From Siphonodentalium dalli (taxonomy: Eukaryota; Mollusca; Scaphopoda; Gadilida; Siphonodentaliidae): a stretch of DNA of 64,000 bases. Positions 33,000 to 45,695 of the stretch are shown piece by piece (within the stretch, counting starts at the first letter, position 1; each line of letters opens with the position of its first letter). The position numbers were made by a program, and so were the translations under genes. Where the stretch lies: the NCBI GenBank assembly GCA_032622095.1, contig CP136065.1, positions 214,502,151 through 214,566,150 on the forward strand, given 5' to 3'. The notes beneath the pieces were generated by a model that was not told where the DNA came from, did no database searches, and saw only the letters and a list, made by a program, of their open reading frames with translations.

Positions 33000-33890
33000 T
33001 CAGTGAACCATGGGTTGTAACGTCATATTATCCAGAATAGCTGTTATGGAAGAATTATAAGAAAGTATATCAACTATCGTGTCCATATTCGCTTCGATCA
33101 TGTTGGAGAATAGCTCAATGTTGAGAGTTTTGAATGGTCTCCTCAATACAGACTGCATCTGTTTGACTTGATGTGGAACAGAGACCGACCATACGCATGC
33201 GACAGCATGGTGGTCAGACCTATATAAACATTTATCAAGAATTTCTACATTTGCGACACGGTAATTTTCAGACGATATCAAATGATCTAAAGTGTGACCC
33301 GCATGTGGTATCTCACTGGTGCATCTTGTGCAACCCGAGACAGGCTGAGTAAGGGTCTTCCCGTCGAGAATTCTTTGATATTTCACAGTGTATGAATTAG
33401 AAACATCACCCGTGTCGATGTTGATGTCCCCAACGATTAGAAATGGTACATGGAAACATATATAGTGACTGACAAGTTGTTCAAACTCCTTTAGGAATTC
33501 GCCGATCTTACACCCTCCTGGTTTATCTAGGGGTCGGTATATAATAATTAGCCACAGGCATTCTGTTCTTGTTTTATTGGCAAATTTACTCAATACAACC
33601 ATGTGTTCAAAATGGTTATAAGAATCCACACTCTCACATTGGATTTGAATACACTTGGAGTAAACTAACCCGATACCCCCACCACGATTGGCACCCTTCC
33701 GTGAACAGAACACAGCATTGAAATTTGGCGGACATGCTGCAATGGTGGAAGGATCTTCCTCCCCCTCTAGAAGCCAGGTCTCACATACTGCTAGAAGGTG
33801 ACATTCAGTTGTTTCTATAAACTCACACACTTTTTCGGTTTTATTCACAATTGATCTTGTGTTAAGGGTAACGAGTTTACATTTATTGAT
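33000..33890 (-). pseudogene. LINE apurinic-type endonuclease domain
   Basis: The domain opens with LVTLNTRSIVNKTEKV, the usual start of LINE endonucleases, then has LLAVCETWL, RGGGIGLVYSK, LIVGDINIDTGD and SDHHAV, the catalytic Asp/Asn and His motifs. The frame is open for 282 codons from 33848 and extends upstream in the same frame without an ATG. It stops near 33000, before the RT part, because of small frame breaks at 32804-33000. Confidence 0.85.
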
Positions 33891-33949
33891 AGGACTGTCA
33901 GTGGAAATGGATATTAGATTGTGTTTATTTACACACGTCTGTCCTCGAT

Positions 33950-34480
33950 CATTATTTTCAGTTCATGTCCACACTTCACGCTTCATGAAAACAGTTAAAT
34001 ACATTATTGGCAAAGCAGATGATCCATACCATGGTTTGTTGAATTATCGTAACACTGCAATTGATGATATTGGACTTTCCCAGCACAAATGTTCCTGAAC
34101 TGCAATTTGAGAACTTCATTGCCAGCAACAGAGCCTATATTAACGACTTTAAGTGCAGACGAAATAAAGCAACAACTTTGTGCGCGACAGCTAGGGTAAA
34201 GTTATATCATGACAAGCCCGCAAGTAGAGAAGTTCAGTCACTTAAGGTTGTCGAACTTGTATGTTTAGACATAATTAAAACTGGTTACAAGGAGTGATCG
34301 AGAAGAGTAATGGAACACGGAGATACTATCGTATAACATTCGACAGTGAATCTCTTATCGGAGAAATATACGTGAAATTTAAAGGGCTTAGGCCGACCGA
34401 CACTCAGTTACCAATTTATGAGCATGGCTCTGTTAATTTGCCAGATAATACAATCAACAACCGACTCGGAGAGTAGACAA
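33950..34480 (+). mobile_element. Gypsy-like retrotransposon, 3' part (end of integrase), displaced by the LINE
   Basis: After the LINE the Gypsy integrase resumes: MKTVKYIIGKADDPYHGLLN followed by YRNTAIDDIGLS matches the conserved integrase end (LLNYRNTP, then GLSPAQ). A later frame at 34294-34476 has the terminal basic domain (TRRYYRITFDSE). Strand and order continue exactly from 30072. No 3' LTR was identified in the following few hundred bases, so the element may be truncated. Confidence 0.75.
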
Positions 34481-35389
34481 TGGTATTCATTTACATGAGA
34501 CAATAATAAGATATGGGAGACAGATCAAGGTGCCAGTTAGTTTTCAGGACTAAGTGACTTGATCAGTGGAAGTTGTGTATTTTATTATTTGTTTGATAAG
34601 AGTGATGTTATCTAGTGTGTTTATGTAAGCTATCGGCCTTCCATACATTTTATGTGATCGATTTTATTGGAGCATCAGATTAGTTATTGAAATAATGTCA
34701 GCCTCCATGAAAGCATAACGTTATAAAATACACCATCCAATATGTTACAATTGATGTAATATTTTGCAGGAATGACACAATTAAAGACGTCGACGGTAAC
34801 AATATGATTATATTGGGTGACTCCGCGAAACAATGGAAAACTCATCCCGGATCCTGCAGGCTGATTGCACTGAACACACAATGCGTCCTCAATATAGTCG
34901 TAGGTGCTTCCAGAAAACATGTATTAATGTGTGCAACTGCTTGCCAGTATTCCATATACTGCCACATGCCCCATGGGGCTAAAACACAAACAAATGCCAA
35001 CATAGACCATATACCAGTCATTGGTATAGTCCATATTCGCAATTCATAACTGTCCCCAGGGCCCGTGTATATCGGGACCTAAGATTTCTCCCAATGTCTA
35101 TATAATGTGTTCATTTAATGAAGCCATTATAAGTGTCATTATATTATAAATGTGTACGTGTGCAGGTGCTATTAATCACCTATAATTAAGCTCATTAATT
35201 TTCGTATGTTTAATTCATTGCCTGTAAGCGTGTACTATGCTGCGTGGATGTGGGGGTGGCTGTAGCCCATCCTGAATAGTGCGCCTCTCGTGGGATCCTG
35301 ACATGGTGCTAATCCAAACACTGACAGTTTCGGTTCCGTCATGGATTTCGATGGTAGACCACTGAGAGATCGTCGTGAAATCTAGAAGC
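34481..35389. other. Unassigned intron DNA between Gypsy and the second LINE
   Basis: No domain is recognised. The minus-strand frame at 35215-35400 is a shadow of the LINE 5' fragment or chance. Confidence 0.35.
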
Positions 35390-37270
35390 TTGGAGAGCAT
35401 ATTTCCAAAAGCTATACACGCCCGCTGCCCATTCTGGTCCAGGATTCGAGGAAGCCATATGCATGCAGCTTAACTTGCTACTCGATGAGTCTCACACAGA
35501 ATTTGATTCCGATGTATACTGCTAACCAATTACTGATGTGGATGTAAAATCAGTTATACGGCGACTGAAGCGCAACAAGTCCGGTGGACTTGACCAAATC
35601 AGGAACGAACATCTCATTCATGGAAGTGGGTCGCTTGTGAAAGCCTTGTGTTGTCTTTTCAACGGAATTATTCGATTGGAGTGGATACCACATTCGCTGA
35701 AAACTGGAATCATCCTGCCAATATACAAAGGTGATCCTAAACCGAAGCAACTGCCAGACATCAACAGAGCGACAACTTTATTACCTGTAATATATAAAGT
35801 ATTTGAACATATCCTCCTCACTAGATTCCTTAATGATAGTGGTATCACAAAGTTTCCGCAAGAAAGGCAACATGGATTCCAGAGAGCGGTTAGCTACACA
35901 ATGTCTGCATTTCTTGTTCAGGCATGCATACACTACACTGGTGATCTTGACTCTCGTGGATATGTGTGTTTTCTGGACTCAGAAAAAGCATTTGATCGAG
36001 TCTGGCACGAAGGACAACTAGTAAAATGGACCATTTAGGGTTTGGCGGTAAAATACGACGGATAATCGCCAATCTGAAATCTGGTTGCACGAGTCGTGTT
36101 CTGTATAACCAACAACTCTCTGGTATACTGTCAATTAAACAGGGAACAATACAGGGGCCGTCTGTTCGCCGTTCTTCTATCTGGCCTTCATTAATGACTT
36201 AATGAAAGACTTGAATTCGTCGAAGAATGGTTTCTCCGTGGGATCTGTACCTTGCGCAGCTCCGACGGCAGCAGACGATATTGCTCTTATTTCTCTGCCG
36301 AAAGCTGGAATGGACAATCTATTTAAACTGTGTTTTCATTATAGCCGCCTTTGGCGGTTTAATTTCTCTGACACAAAAAGCGTAATCATTATGTTCAATG
36401 AGAGGACAGGATGTATTTCGTGATAGGCAATGGTTCTTGGGTGGTCAGCCGTTGTCAGAAAAGTCTTCCTCCTTGCATCTAGGAATCTCACACAACAAGT
36501 TCAAAAATGAATATAGCAGAGCTACTGATCTAACACAGAAACTGAGAAAAAGTTATTCCGCCTTAGTGGGAAACAGACATCTTAAATCATGCTTTCCCAT
36601 AACAATGGGGTATGTGCTCAAGTCAGTTGTTCTACCCAAGGCGCTCTACGGGAGCGAGATATTGACAACCGACACCCGCTCGACGAAGATCTGCCTAGAA
36701 CGAGCACTCCGCTGTTGGGTGAATCACATGGAAACTCTCCCGGAACGCACATCAACGGACATTTCTCTCAGCGTGTTGTGACTCCTCCCCTGGAATATGA
36801 AATTCACATTAAGAAGATGAACTTCATTGGACACCTGATAACACCTGCCTCAAACACACAATATGCCTTTAAAAATCTTCCTTCAATGGTTTTATCAGTA
36901 CACTCTGTTTGATCGACTGACAACTGGATTCGTGTCCGATATAGTTCATATCCCCCAAGCGTATAAACTCTACGACTTATTCGACAAATTCACCAATACT
37001 GGTCAATTTCCATCAGAAGCAGCATGGAAAATGGAAAAGTATTTACAAGAAAGCTGTTCGGATCATTACTCGACTGCCTGGTCGTTATCTGTTGACAGCA
37101 ACCAATCTCTTAATACTTAGTACACTGACACCACTACTAACTGGACACTCATGAAGCAACATCCCGGCCGTTCAGCACAACTACGAAACCTTGGCCTGTT
37201 ACTCAACAAGACAACATACATTAACAAGAAAACCATAGTCAGAAATGGTAACGCCACCAAGATTATAGTA
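35390..37270 (+). mobile_element. Second non-LTR retrotransposon, RT region (5' truncated, decayed)
   Basis: The pre-RT linker FQKLYTPAAHSGPGFEEA (35403 onward) reads in frame, through one TAA at about 35523, into the RT frame 35538-36038: VIRRLKRNKSGGLDQIRNEH, LKTGIILPIYKG, HGFQRAVS and CFLDSEKAFDRVWHEG. Later frames hold an RT active-site segment AADDIALIS (about 36268) and thumb/carboxy sequence to 37260. No endonuclease is seen. This LINE belongs to a different clade from the one at 30073 (KNKSGGLDQIRNEH and AADD rather than YADD). Confidence 0.8.
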
Positions 37271-38196
37271 TTACATATAAATAGAAAATATAAAAAATAC
37301 ATAAAATATTTTGATAACAATTGCGTTTAAACAAGTAATCCTTCAAATTATTACTAACAAAGTAAACGACTGTGGGGTCACTCAACATATTATAAAGATT
37401 TGGGCATAGTATACTGTAAATACTAAAATTTAAATGAAATAATTAAAAGATAAAATTTAGCAAGTAGTAAAAGTTAATTTTCTCATTTAATTTTTTGTTT
37501 TTGTTTAAATAAAGCAAGAATTTAAATGTAACATATGGTTTTAAAAAAATGATTGACCGTGGCTCTTCCAATAATTGCGCGACTGACCTGGTCAATTGTT
37601 CTTAAGGAGTTGTTTTGAGAATTACTATGGAGGGAAATAGTTATGGCTGTGGCTTCGCAAGTAATTAACTTGGTGACGTTATGTTAACAAATCTGAACTC
37701 CAGTTAACCAAGGACGCTTCATACCAAATATAAGAAGAATTAATAATCTTTAGAAGTTGTTTTAAGATTTACTATGGAGGAAAAGAATTGTGGTGCTGGC
37801 TTCGCAACTATTTGACCTCATTGTAACAAATATAAATATTAGTCACTCAGGCAATAGATGTATCTATTCTGTATATTAAGTTATTGGGTCTTACGTTTCT
37901 TGAGATGTCTAAATAGTTTTCGATGGACAGATCGCGCAAGGGACCCACGCCAATCTTCTCTGTTGGGATTCCAATTGTTGGCTCATTAAATATGCACATA
38001 TGCTTGAAAATATCATTGAAATAATCGGTTTCCCCAATAAACATCCATATATTCAATATACATGTTTTGGAGCAGAATTAGGCAGTCCATATTGGACGTC
38101 ATCATGGAATTTATTTTGTTTTGTTTTAATTTTCACACATAACTATTAGTTATGTGGATGGAGTTCTCATTAAACCTCACATCCTTGTAATGGTTA

Positions 38197-38325
38197 CAGT
38201 AATGCCCAAAGTAATTGACCACTTAACCACATCATAATTATTGGTAATTTTTCAGGATTTGAAATCCTGAAAATTTACCAATAATTTTGCTGTGGTCAAG
38301 TGGTCAATTACTTTGAACATTACTG
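38197..38325. mobile_element. Palindromic mariner-type MITE, copy 1
   Basis: TA-CAGTAATG opens and CATTACTG-TA closes a 129-bp element. The inner termini CAAAGTAATTGACCAC and GTGGTCAATTACTTTG are complementary, and the centre TCAGGATTTGAAATCCTGA is also palindromic, so the whole element is one hairpin. TA flanks and CAGT ends fit the Tc1/mariner group. Confidence 0.8.
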
Positions 38326-38371
38326 TATGAGGATAGAGTTATCATTAAACCTCAAATCCTTATATTGGTTA

Positions 38372-38500
38372 CAGTAATGCCCAAAGTAATTGACCACTTA
38401 ACCACAGCATAATTATGGGTAATGTTTCAGGATTTAGAATCATGAAAAAATACACACAAATTTGCTGTGATTAAGTGATCAATTACTTTGGACATTACTG
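38372..38500. mobile_element. Palindromic mariner-type MITE, copy 2
   Basis: Same length and ends as the copy at 38197, with more mismatches inside. The flanking word ATTAAACCTCA precedes both copies, so this pair arose by duplication of a 175-bp segment rather than by two transpositions. Confidence 0.8.
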
Positions 38501-39564
38501 TATGTAGATGGAGTTAAACCTCACATCAGTGTGTTGGGGATTTGGACCTTGACTTGGGACCTTTGGTTTTTAACGCAACAAATGCGCGTACACCCTATAC
38601 ACAAATTTCTTATGTAACCAGAGTTTTTCTTGGATAAGATGAGTTTGAAGCCTGCTTACATTTCAAAATGTTGTCAGTTTTGTATTGTCTGCAGCGAACT
38701 CGATGCGTTGAAACAAAAGTTACAAAAGATAAAATGTTTATGTGACGAGACTATAATACAAATGAAAAAATAAATTGAGGGAGGGGTGGGCGATACAGGG
38801 AACTAAGGGCTGAACCGATATAAATTTGTAGAGCGATAACGACCATGTTGACATATTATGCATATCAACTCTACTGTTGCAACAAGGCTATAAAATAGGG
38901 GGGTGTCAGAATCTTAGTCATCTCTATATAGTGCCAGAATAGTCATTTATGTAGTTCTATAAATTGTTGGGTTGGTTATATGGACTCGGAGAAAAGGGGT
39001 TTGTACCGATGAACTGACATAAATTAGTGGATCAATGTTGCCATGTAATGCATCGCCACTGTACTAAAGCAGCAATGATATAAAATTGAGGGGGGGGGGG
39101 TCTGAAATTATCTCTATAGATGGCACCAGGATTATATAAAAAGGAAAAGCAATTGATATACGTATACAGTATACTATAGTAATACCATAGCCATGTAAGT
39201 ACAAGTATCACGAAATAAAATATAACGTAACGTGACTATATACCGATGAAAGAAATAAATAAATTGGACCGGGATTAGTGGTTGGGTTGGTTATATGTGG
39301 ATAATTGGATATGGAATTCATACCGATGAAACGATACAAACTAGTGGAGCGATAAAGACCAATGTTGACACTTAGTCAGGCTACGCGGGGGAAATAGGGG
39401 TTGATACGATAGACCGAAATAAATTTGTCGAGTGATAATGACCAATGTTGACGTATCAAGTAACGCGACTGTACTGTCACACAATTATCAGGGTGAACCG
39501 GTCAAATATGGACTCTAGTGCCCAATATGGAACAGCTCAGAAAATATTTGCAGCGACCTAAAAT

Positions 39565-40090
39565 TTATTTAACATGGCATTTGCCATTAAAATTGATTTA
39601 TGTCGATAAAACTGTCATTTTTCAAAATTTTAAGCTGAGACTTGGTGTTTGTGCGCTGGTAGCGGTTTCTGACAACTAATGAGGGTTATTAAACCCAACC
39701 TGCTATAGATCCGGGGTTACATGTATATATTATCTTTTGTATTATAATCATACTATATGACTATTGTATATAACTCTGTTTCTCAATATCCGTTACATGT
39801 AATTTCCATGTGTTTATTTGGATGAGAGAATAAAGCATATCTATCTATGCGTGGGATAGTTATATATTCCTAAAATGACAGAGTACAGCACGTAATTATG
39901 TTTTAGATGGAAGAAATGATTTTTTTTCAATGATAAAATTTAACATGGCATTTGCCATTAAAATCGATTTATGTCGATAAAACTGTCATTTTTCAAAATT
40001 TTAAGCTGAGACTTGGTGTATGTGCGTGGGATACATATATATTCCTAAAATGACAGAGTCCAGCGCGTAATTATGTTTTAGATGGAAGAA
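39565..40090. repeat. Direct duplication carrying a small retroposed insertion
   Basis: AAATTTAACATGGCATTTGC and the next about 70 bases occur at 39565 and again at about 39939. The following segment (CCTAAAATGACAGAGT, then ATTATGTTTTAGATGGAAG) occurs at 39870 and 40048. In the first copy 39656-39845 is extra. That piece ends AATAAAGCATATCTATCTAT, like the tail of a LINE or SINE. Confidence 0.7.
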
Positions 40091-40589
40091 ATTGAATTTG
40101 TTTTCGAAATTTGCAGCGTGAACGGGTCATCGAGTGCGCTCAATTTGTAAACAAAGTTTTTGTCAATAGTCGTTTTGGTCAAACTATCCATTTTTAGACC
40201 GGGACAGCAGATCCGAATAGTAGCTAATATGTATTTAGATAGAATTATCAAAAGAATTTGACCGATCAGGGTAGATTTTAAGAGAATGGAGTGGAGAAAT
40301 CTTGGTGATAATTCCAGAAAATAAAGATGGAGGAGAATCACAATTAAACTTCCCACAATGCTCTTCACTAAACCAGGGGTTCCCAATAGGTGATATATTA
40401 TTTTCAGGCTATCAGAATATTTATATTTTCAACAACATAATTATTATTACACCGGTGACTTTAAGTTTACAATTTCAGCCTGTCCTGACCCTATGTATAC
40501 GATTTATCATATTTTCAAAAACGTATTATACACCGGTGCCGTTAACTTTACAATTTCAGCATATACGTGATTCTATTGGTACGATTGAG

Positions 40590-41130
40590 TAAGGTACAAA
40601 AAAAAAATCCAAGAATATATTTCTCCATTCGACCATGAGTCTGTACAGATATGTACACCAGTGTCCACCCACTTCGTGGCGGGAATAATCCGATATGCGA
40701 TGCTTGTGACCACCAGTATAACAACGAAATCCTCCATGCTGTACGATGTTGTCCATCAGAAGTCATAGTTTCTCTCCGAAATAGCTACTGGGAATTCATT
40801 ATAAATCACTTTGGTATTGGAATATTCCTTTTCACGCACGACTCCTTGGACAATAAATCACTATCTGCATTCTTACTCGGTGCGAACGTTTCTGCACCTC
40901 CCCAGCATCTAACAGAGTATACGGACGACATATTACTCCACTCAGCAGCATTTCTTCTTGCAACGTGTTCTGTCATCAAAGGCCAAACTACACCCAATGT
41001 TAATAGTTGATGTGACATTCAAACATTTAACGTGGGTTCGAAATCTCAAAAAATCTACTGAAGCTGAAAGATATTTGAAAACGTTTTTTGACAACCATAT
41101 CATTGTACATAACGCGGATACATTGTAAAT
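40590..41130 (+). mobile_element. Second LINE, displaced carboxy-terminal region with zinc-finger-like motif
   Basis: The frame at 40651-41010 contains CDACDHQYNNEILHAVRCC, a C-x2-C-x9-H-x3-C type motif commonly found at the carboxy end of LINE proteins, on the same strand as the 35390 element. The protein frame then shifts and continues to about 41125. Roughly 3.3 kb of other repeats separate it from the RT part. I infer one interrupted element, but two separate fragments remain possible. Confidence 0.6.
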
Positions 41131-42434
41131 AACCTGTAAATACTCGTCTCCATAGTGGAAGTACTAGAATAAATATAGGGACTGTGCATGCCGTGCATTT
41201 GTCGTGTCTCTCCTGTGTTGAGTGTTTTGCGTATCGCATACTCTTTACCAGTCTGGAGTAAACTACATACCCACATATAAAAAATAGTGGGTCTGACGAC
41301 CTTTCGTTCAGTTTTCATTTCCCAAACCCGGAATTCCTTGTAATTACCGCCAATCAAAACTTAGCTCCAAGAAATGTGTGCCCCAATAAAAAACTAGTAA
41401 CATGTCACGTGCTCTCGGTGTGGAAATTCCGAAGGTGTGGCTAAATGTTGTTAAAATAGTATCCATGACGTCATGTTATACCGGAAGAGAAATTCACAAA
41501 TCGACAAATAAAGTAGATTGTTGACGAGCGGTCGAAAGTTTAAAATCAAGAATCACCGGAATTTGGATTGCAGGCAACTGTAATTAGGGTACAACTGGCC
41601 AATCGTTGGAGCTAATAATACGGCTGTGTAAGGTCGGGAGGGTTTCGGTGGTGTTGGTGGTAGAATTGTGTTGCTCTTCGCTCGTTTTGGCTGCGGTGGT
41701 ACTACTGCCGGTACTGGGGAACTAATACTAATAATAGATCGTTTTGTTATGTCATTTAACTTTTTTTTAGTTCTGGAGTTGTTTTAGCAAATAGTCCCGA
41801 CATTCATGTATTTTTGATTCGTGGCCGTTGATTTGTGTTATTTTTTGACAACATGGTCGACAAATCGCCTGGCCAATCTAAAAAATAATTCGTTCTGAGT
41901 CCAAGAGATCCACATAAATTGACATTTTTTTATAATTTCAAGAAGATCTGTCTTAGTTATTGTACATATTATTTTGGATCCCGGAAGTTAGCTGTTTCCC
42001 TTTATTGTCAGTAAAACAACCGCCGAACGAAAAGTCACAAACCCTGCAACTATTAATTCCGATTCTTAGAATCGGCTTCACAGGGTTGAAGCGGCCATGC
42101 CGGCACTGGCACGTGACCATGTTTACGCCTGTCAATCACAACTAATTTCAGATTTATATTTAGTGCCGTGTGACGTAATTTGGGGGAAGCCCACTACCGT
42201 TCAGAAATGAAAAGTTGATGGGAATGCAATAGACTCAGTATCAGTATGAATCTGAGTGTATGTTTACATAGACTGACTCTTTACGTACTCTTTGTTTACA
42301 TAGCATGTCGGTTGTTTACATAACAATGAGTATTAGCATGACAATAACGTGTAATTTAAGCGATATTTATGATATATATATCGTCTTTAATTAATTTAAA
42401 GATTGACAAAATACTACATCTTCTTCTTCTTATA
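41131..42434. other. Unassigned intron DNA
   Basis: No gene or array recognised. Confidence 0.4.
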
Positions 42435-44833
42435 TCTATATTTGCGAATGTCTGTCTGTCTGTCTGTGTTCTATATAAATTCACAGGGGACCATCTAGAT
42501 GACACCAAAGGGGTCTACTAGGGGTTACTTTTTACGAGAAAGATAATGGTGAGGGTTACGATTTTCTAAAGTGACGCCGTTGTCGTCAGGGGCAGAAAAG
42601 GGGGAGGGGCAGAACAAAAATTGTCGCCGATTGCCACGAATTTGTTTTTATATAATCTTCCCCATGATATAAGGAATCTGATGGTGTGGGTTAAATATGT
42701 CAAGAGTGGCGCCGTTCGAGTCAGGGGTGCACGAAAGGGGAGAGGGGCACCACAATTGGTAAACTAAGTTTAGCGCAGATGGGCCGTCTAGATGGCACCA
42801 AACGGTCTATTATGGGTAACTTTTTACGAGAAAGATAATGGTGCGGGTTAGAATTTTCTAAAGTGACGCCGTTGTCAAGGGCAGAAAGGGGGAGGGGTTG
42901 ACAATTTTTTTTGCCGCCGATTGCCACGAAACTTTTATATAATCATTCCCATGATATGAGGAATATAATGGTGTTGTTTAAATATGTCAAACGTGGCGTT
43001 ATTCGCGTCTGGGATGCAAGGAAGGGGAGAGGGGCACCAAAAATGTTAGCGCCGATTTCCACCAAATTGATATATATTCTTCTCCATGATACAAGGAATC
43101 TAATTGTGCTATTTAAAGAGACCAAATTGCTGTCGTTTGGATGAAAGATTGTGGGAGGAGTACTCAATTTGATTAGAATGGGGTTAGTCATTCGAGTCAG
43201 GGATGCACTGAAAGGGAGGGGATCACCAACATTGATAAAAATAATTTTAGCGCCAATTTCTACCAAATTGATACACATTCTTATCCATGAGACGAGGAAT
43301 CAAATCATGTGATTTAAAGACGCTATATTGGTGCTGTTTGTATGAGAGGTGGTGTGGGGTGTGCCGGTGTGGGTGGGCAGTAAATTTGATAAAACAATTG
43401 TTTAGTCGCCGATTAACACCTAACTTATAAATATTTATCTCCATGATATCAGGAGTATAATTGTGTGGTTTAAAGATGTCAAAAGTGGTGCCATTCAAGA
43501 CAGGGGTTCACAGAGGGTGAGAGAGACACAAAATTGGATAAACAATATATTTAGCGCCGATTTCCACCAGACTGGTGCATATTATTCTCCATGATACGAT
43601 GAATCTAATCGTGTGGTTTAAATACGCCAAATTGGTGCCATTTGGGTGAGATATATGGGGGCAAATTCAATATATTCATCTCCATATTGAATCTAAGTTT
43701 GTGGTTTAATGATGTCACCACTTGAGACCGAAATAGGGACGGGCGGGTCACCACAACTGATAGAGATATGGTTAGTGCCAATTAACATCAAATTCATACA
43801 TGTTCTTCTCAAATAATACGAGGAATCAAATCGGGCGTGTTAAAAACGTCACATTTGGTGCCTAGATATATTTGCAAATATATGTATGTCTGTATGTGTT
43901 CTATATATAACTTCACGGGGTACAATCGAGATGGCACCAATGCGTTCTGACAGTGGTAACTTTTTACGACGAAGATAATGGTGCATGTTATAATATTAGA
44001 ATAGCTCATGTTAATATTATAACACTATTGAGTCTGCCCCATTCAATATAGTTTCTACAAAAAAGTTACATGAGATATGGAAATGTATAGAAGACCTGTT
44101 CAACAATAGTGGTCACAGTGTGCCGTCAAATATAATTTCTTCTGAGATAAAAGAAAATGGTGTCAGTGCCACATGACTGTCCAGGATCATCCAATACTGA
44201 CGTCTGACAAAGTTATATCTGCCCAATATACAGAGGATGTCTTTCATGTTTTAGAACAGACTCATCGCCTGACATAAACAACTCAAAATCTCGCTCTGTG
44301 TCGGGCACATGTAGCTAATATAGCTGAATATCATCATTTCTTTTACACTGAGAATAATTAGCCAGTATATAGCACCATGAACAGGGGAGAACCTGGACAT
44401 TTCTTTAAAACAGCTGGATCTTCATGGAGATATGATAACCAGGTGTCCTCAAAGTTTTAGTCAAACCCACTAGATTGATTGATACATCTCTATGTAAAAC
44501 CCAATTGTTGTCTGTTATTTTGCGAACTAATGTGTTTTTGATGTTCATGTTATAACGTCTGAAGTATACGCAGTTGTAAATAAATAAATAGTTCTTATTG
44601 GTGGAACGGATTAATCGCGATAAACAAAATGACAATCGCTCCGACATGACAAGGTGAGCTACTACTTATATTCCGTTGTAAGAATCATGTTTTGTGATTC
44701 TATTTGGATATATAATTTATGAGAATATGTGTAAAGCTTTGAACAAGAGTATCCTCTATTCCCACCATATATTCACAATATGCAGAGGGTTTCACATCAC
44801 TTTAACCTGGGCAACGCCGGGTAATCCTGCTAG
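42435..44833 (+). mobile_element. Non-autonomous Helitron
   Basis: The left end is A|TCTATATTTGCG followed by (TGTC)n (GTCTGTCTGTCTGTCTGTG). The right end has the hairpin CCTGGGCAACGCCGGG, then TAATCCTGCTAG|T. A TC start, a CTAG end with a subterminal hairpin and insertion between A and T are the Helitron rules. No Rep or helicase frame is present, so it depends on a helper. The interior carries a degenerate array and a second, older copy of the left end near 43866. Confidence 0.85.
42620..43840. repeat. Degenerate internal array of the Helitron
   Basis: At least seven copies of a 60-base core beginning like GCGCCGATTTCCACCAAATT and containing CTCCATGATAC and GGAATCTAAT start near 42625, 42913, 43051, 43250, 43408, 43554 and 43778. 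Spacing varies from about 138 to 288 bases. Confidence 0.75.
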
Positions 44834-45695
44834 TATAACATATTTAAAAACGATGTTTGAAAGAGAACACACATAGTAGTATATGATTGTTCACAGTCAC
44901 GACAGTGGAATACACATATGTATTATCAATCGTATGGTTGATCCTATATACTCATAACGATGTAATCTTCAGCCAAAGGTTTATTAAATTCAGGTTACCT
45001 TGTAAAAATTTACATAACGATACTAACTGGTGTCCACATGGTAGAATTTCCAAATATTTGCTGATAAACGTGACGGTATGGGGAACACCAGGAACTTCAA
45101 ACGGATGGTGACCGGGATAGACACTCATTAGTTGATACGGATCAAGGTCATCTTGAAACATGAATTGGTCAATCACATCAAAACATACGATATTTCTTAC
45201 ATCAGCAAGAGCTATGGTCAAAAATACATGTTGTATAAGACTTTTATATACTAGTACCAGTCCACATGTGCGGAATTTACATCTGTCCCAAAAAGGCGGT
45301 GTGAGCTACTATACGGGCAATAAGCAGGAAGATATATTTCTCTGATGGTTGCGATTTACATGCAAGCCATATTGGGGACATATCTAGAGAATTGTGGAAA
45401 TGAAAATATACTGAAAATTCTTGATCTGATAATATGGTTGATTTCCACATGGCATTGTCGTGAGCAAGAATTATATCGCGAACCACAGTTTCCCAAGCAT
45501 ATTTATAAGGGAAGGTACCACTGGTAAAGTATGTTGTAAGGAATTCGTGTAAATCATGTTTCGTAAGAATGTCGTATATTTTTAAAAAGATATAATTCGA
45601 GCAATGTTGACTAGAATGATTTGAAAACGTCTGAGAAGAAATATGTGTTTAACATTCCGCATAACATCTTACGGACAACAATGTACAATTTTCAG
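44834..45695. other. Intron DNA before the EGF-like exon
   Basis: No gene seen. It ends in AATTTTCAG, the acceptor of the next exon. Confidence 0.45.

Larger units (their letters stand above)
30073..33950 (-). mobile_element. CR1/L2-like LINE inserted in the Gypsy integrase
   Basis: On the minus strand the order is endonuclease (33890-33000), reverse transcriptase (32804-31316), a carboxy region (to about 31015), a long 3' region and a terminal (TAA)n tail at about 30073-30090. An unlinked first ORF was not seen, so the 5' end is probably truncated near the endonuclease start. The element is about 3.9 kb long. Confidence 0.85.
37271..40589. other. Repeat-rich insertion splitting the second LINE
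   Basis: No gene is seen. It contains two mariner-type MITEs (38197-38500), a duplicated segment (39565-40090) with its own small insertion, and a 31-base ACACCGGTG direct repeat (40449-40561). Confidence 0.5.
19766..45695 (+). other. Receptor intron of 25.9 kb filled with nested mobile elements
   Basis: The donor GTATGT at 19766 and an acceptor TTTTCAG ending at 45695 bound this interval, and the flanking exons agree in phase (1/1). It contains a Polinton-like viral remnant, a Gypsy element broken by a LINE, a second LINE broken by repeats, and a Helitron. Whether the two exons are really spliced together is an inference from phase, strand and domain order. Confidence 0.6.

Noticed and set aside
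40078-40386. 102-codon minus-strand frame with a hydrophobic start
   Set aside because: It sits in duplicated repeat DNA within an intron, with no homologous feature or splice support.
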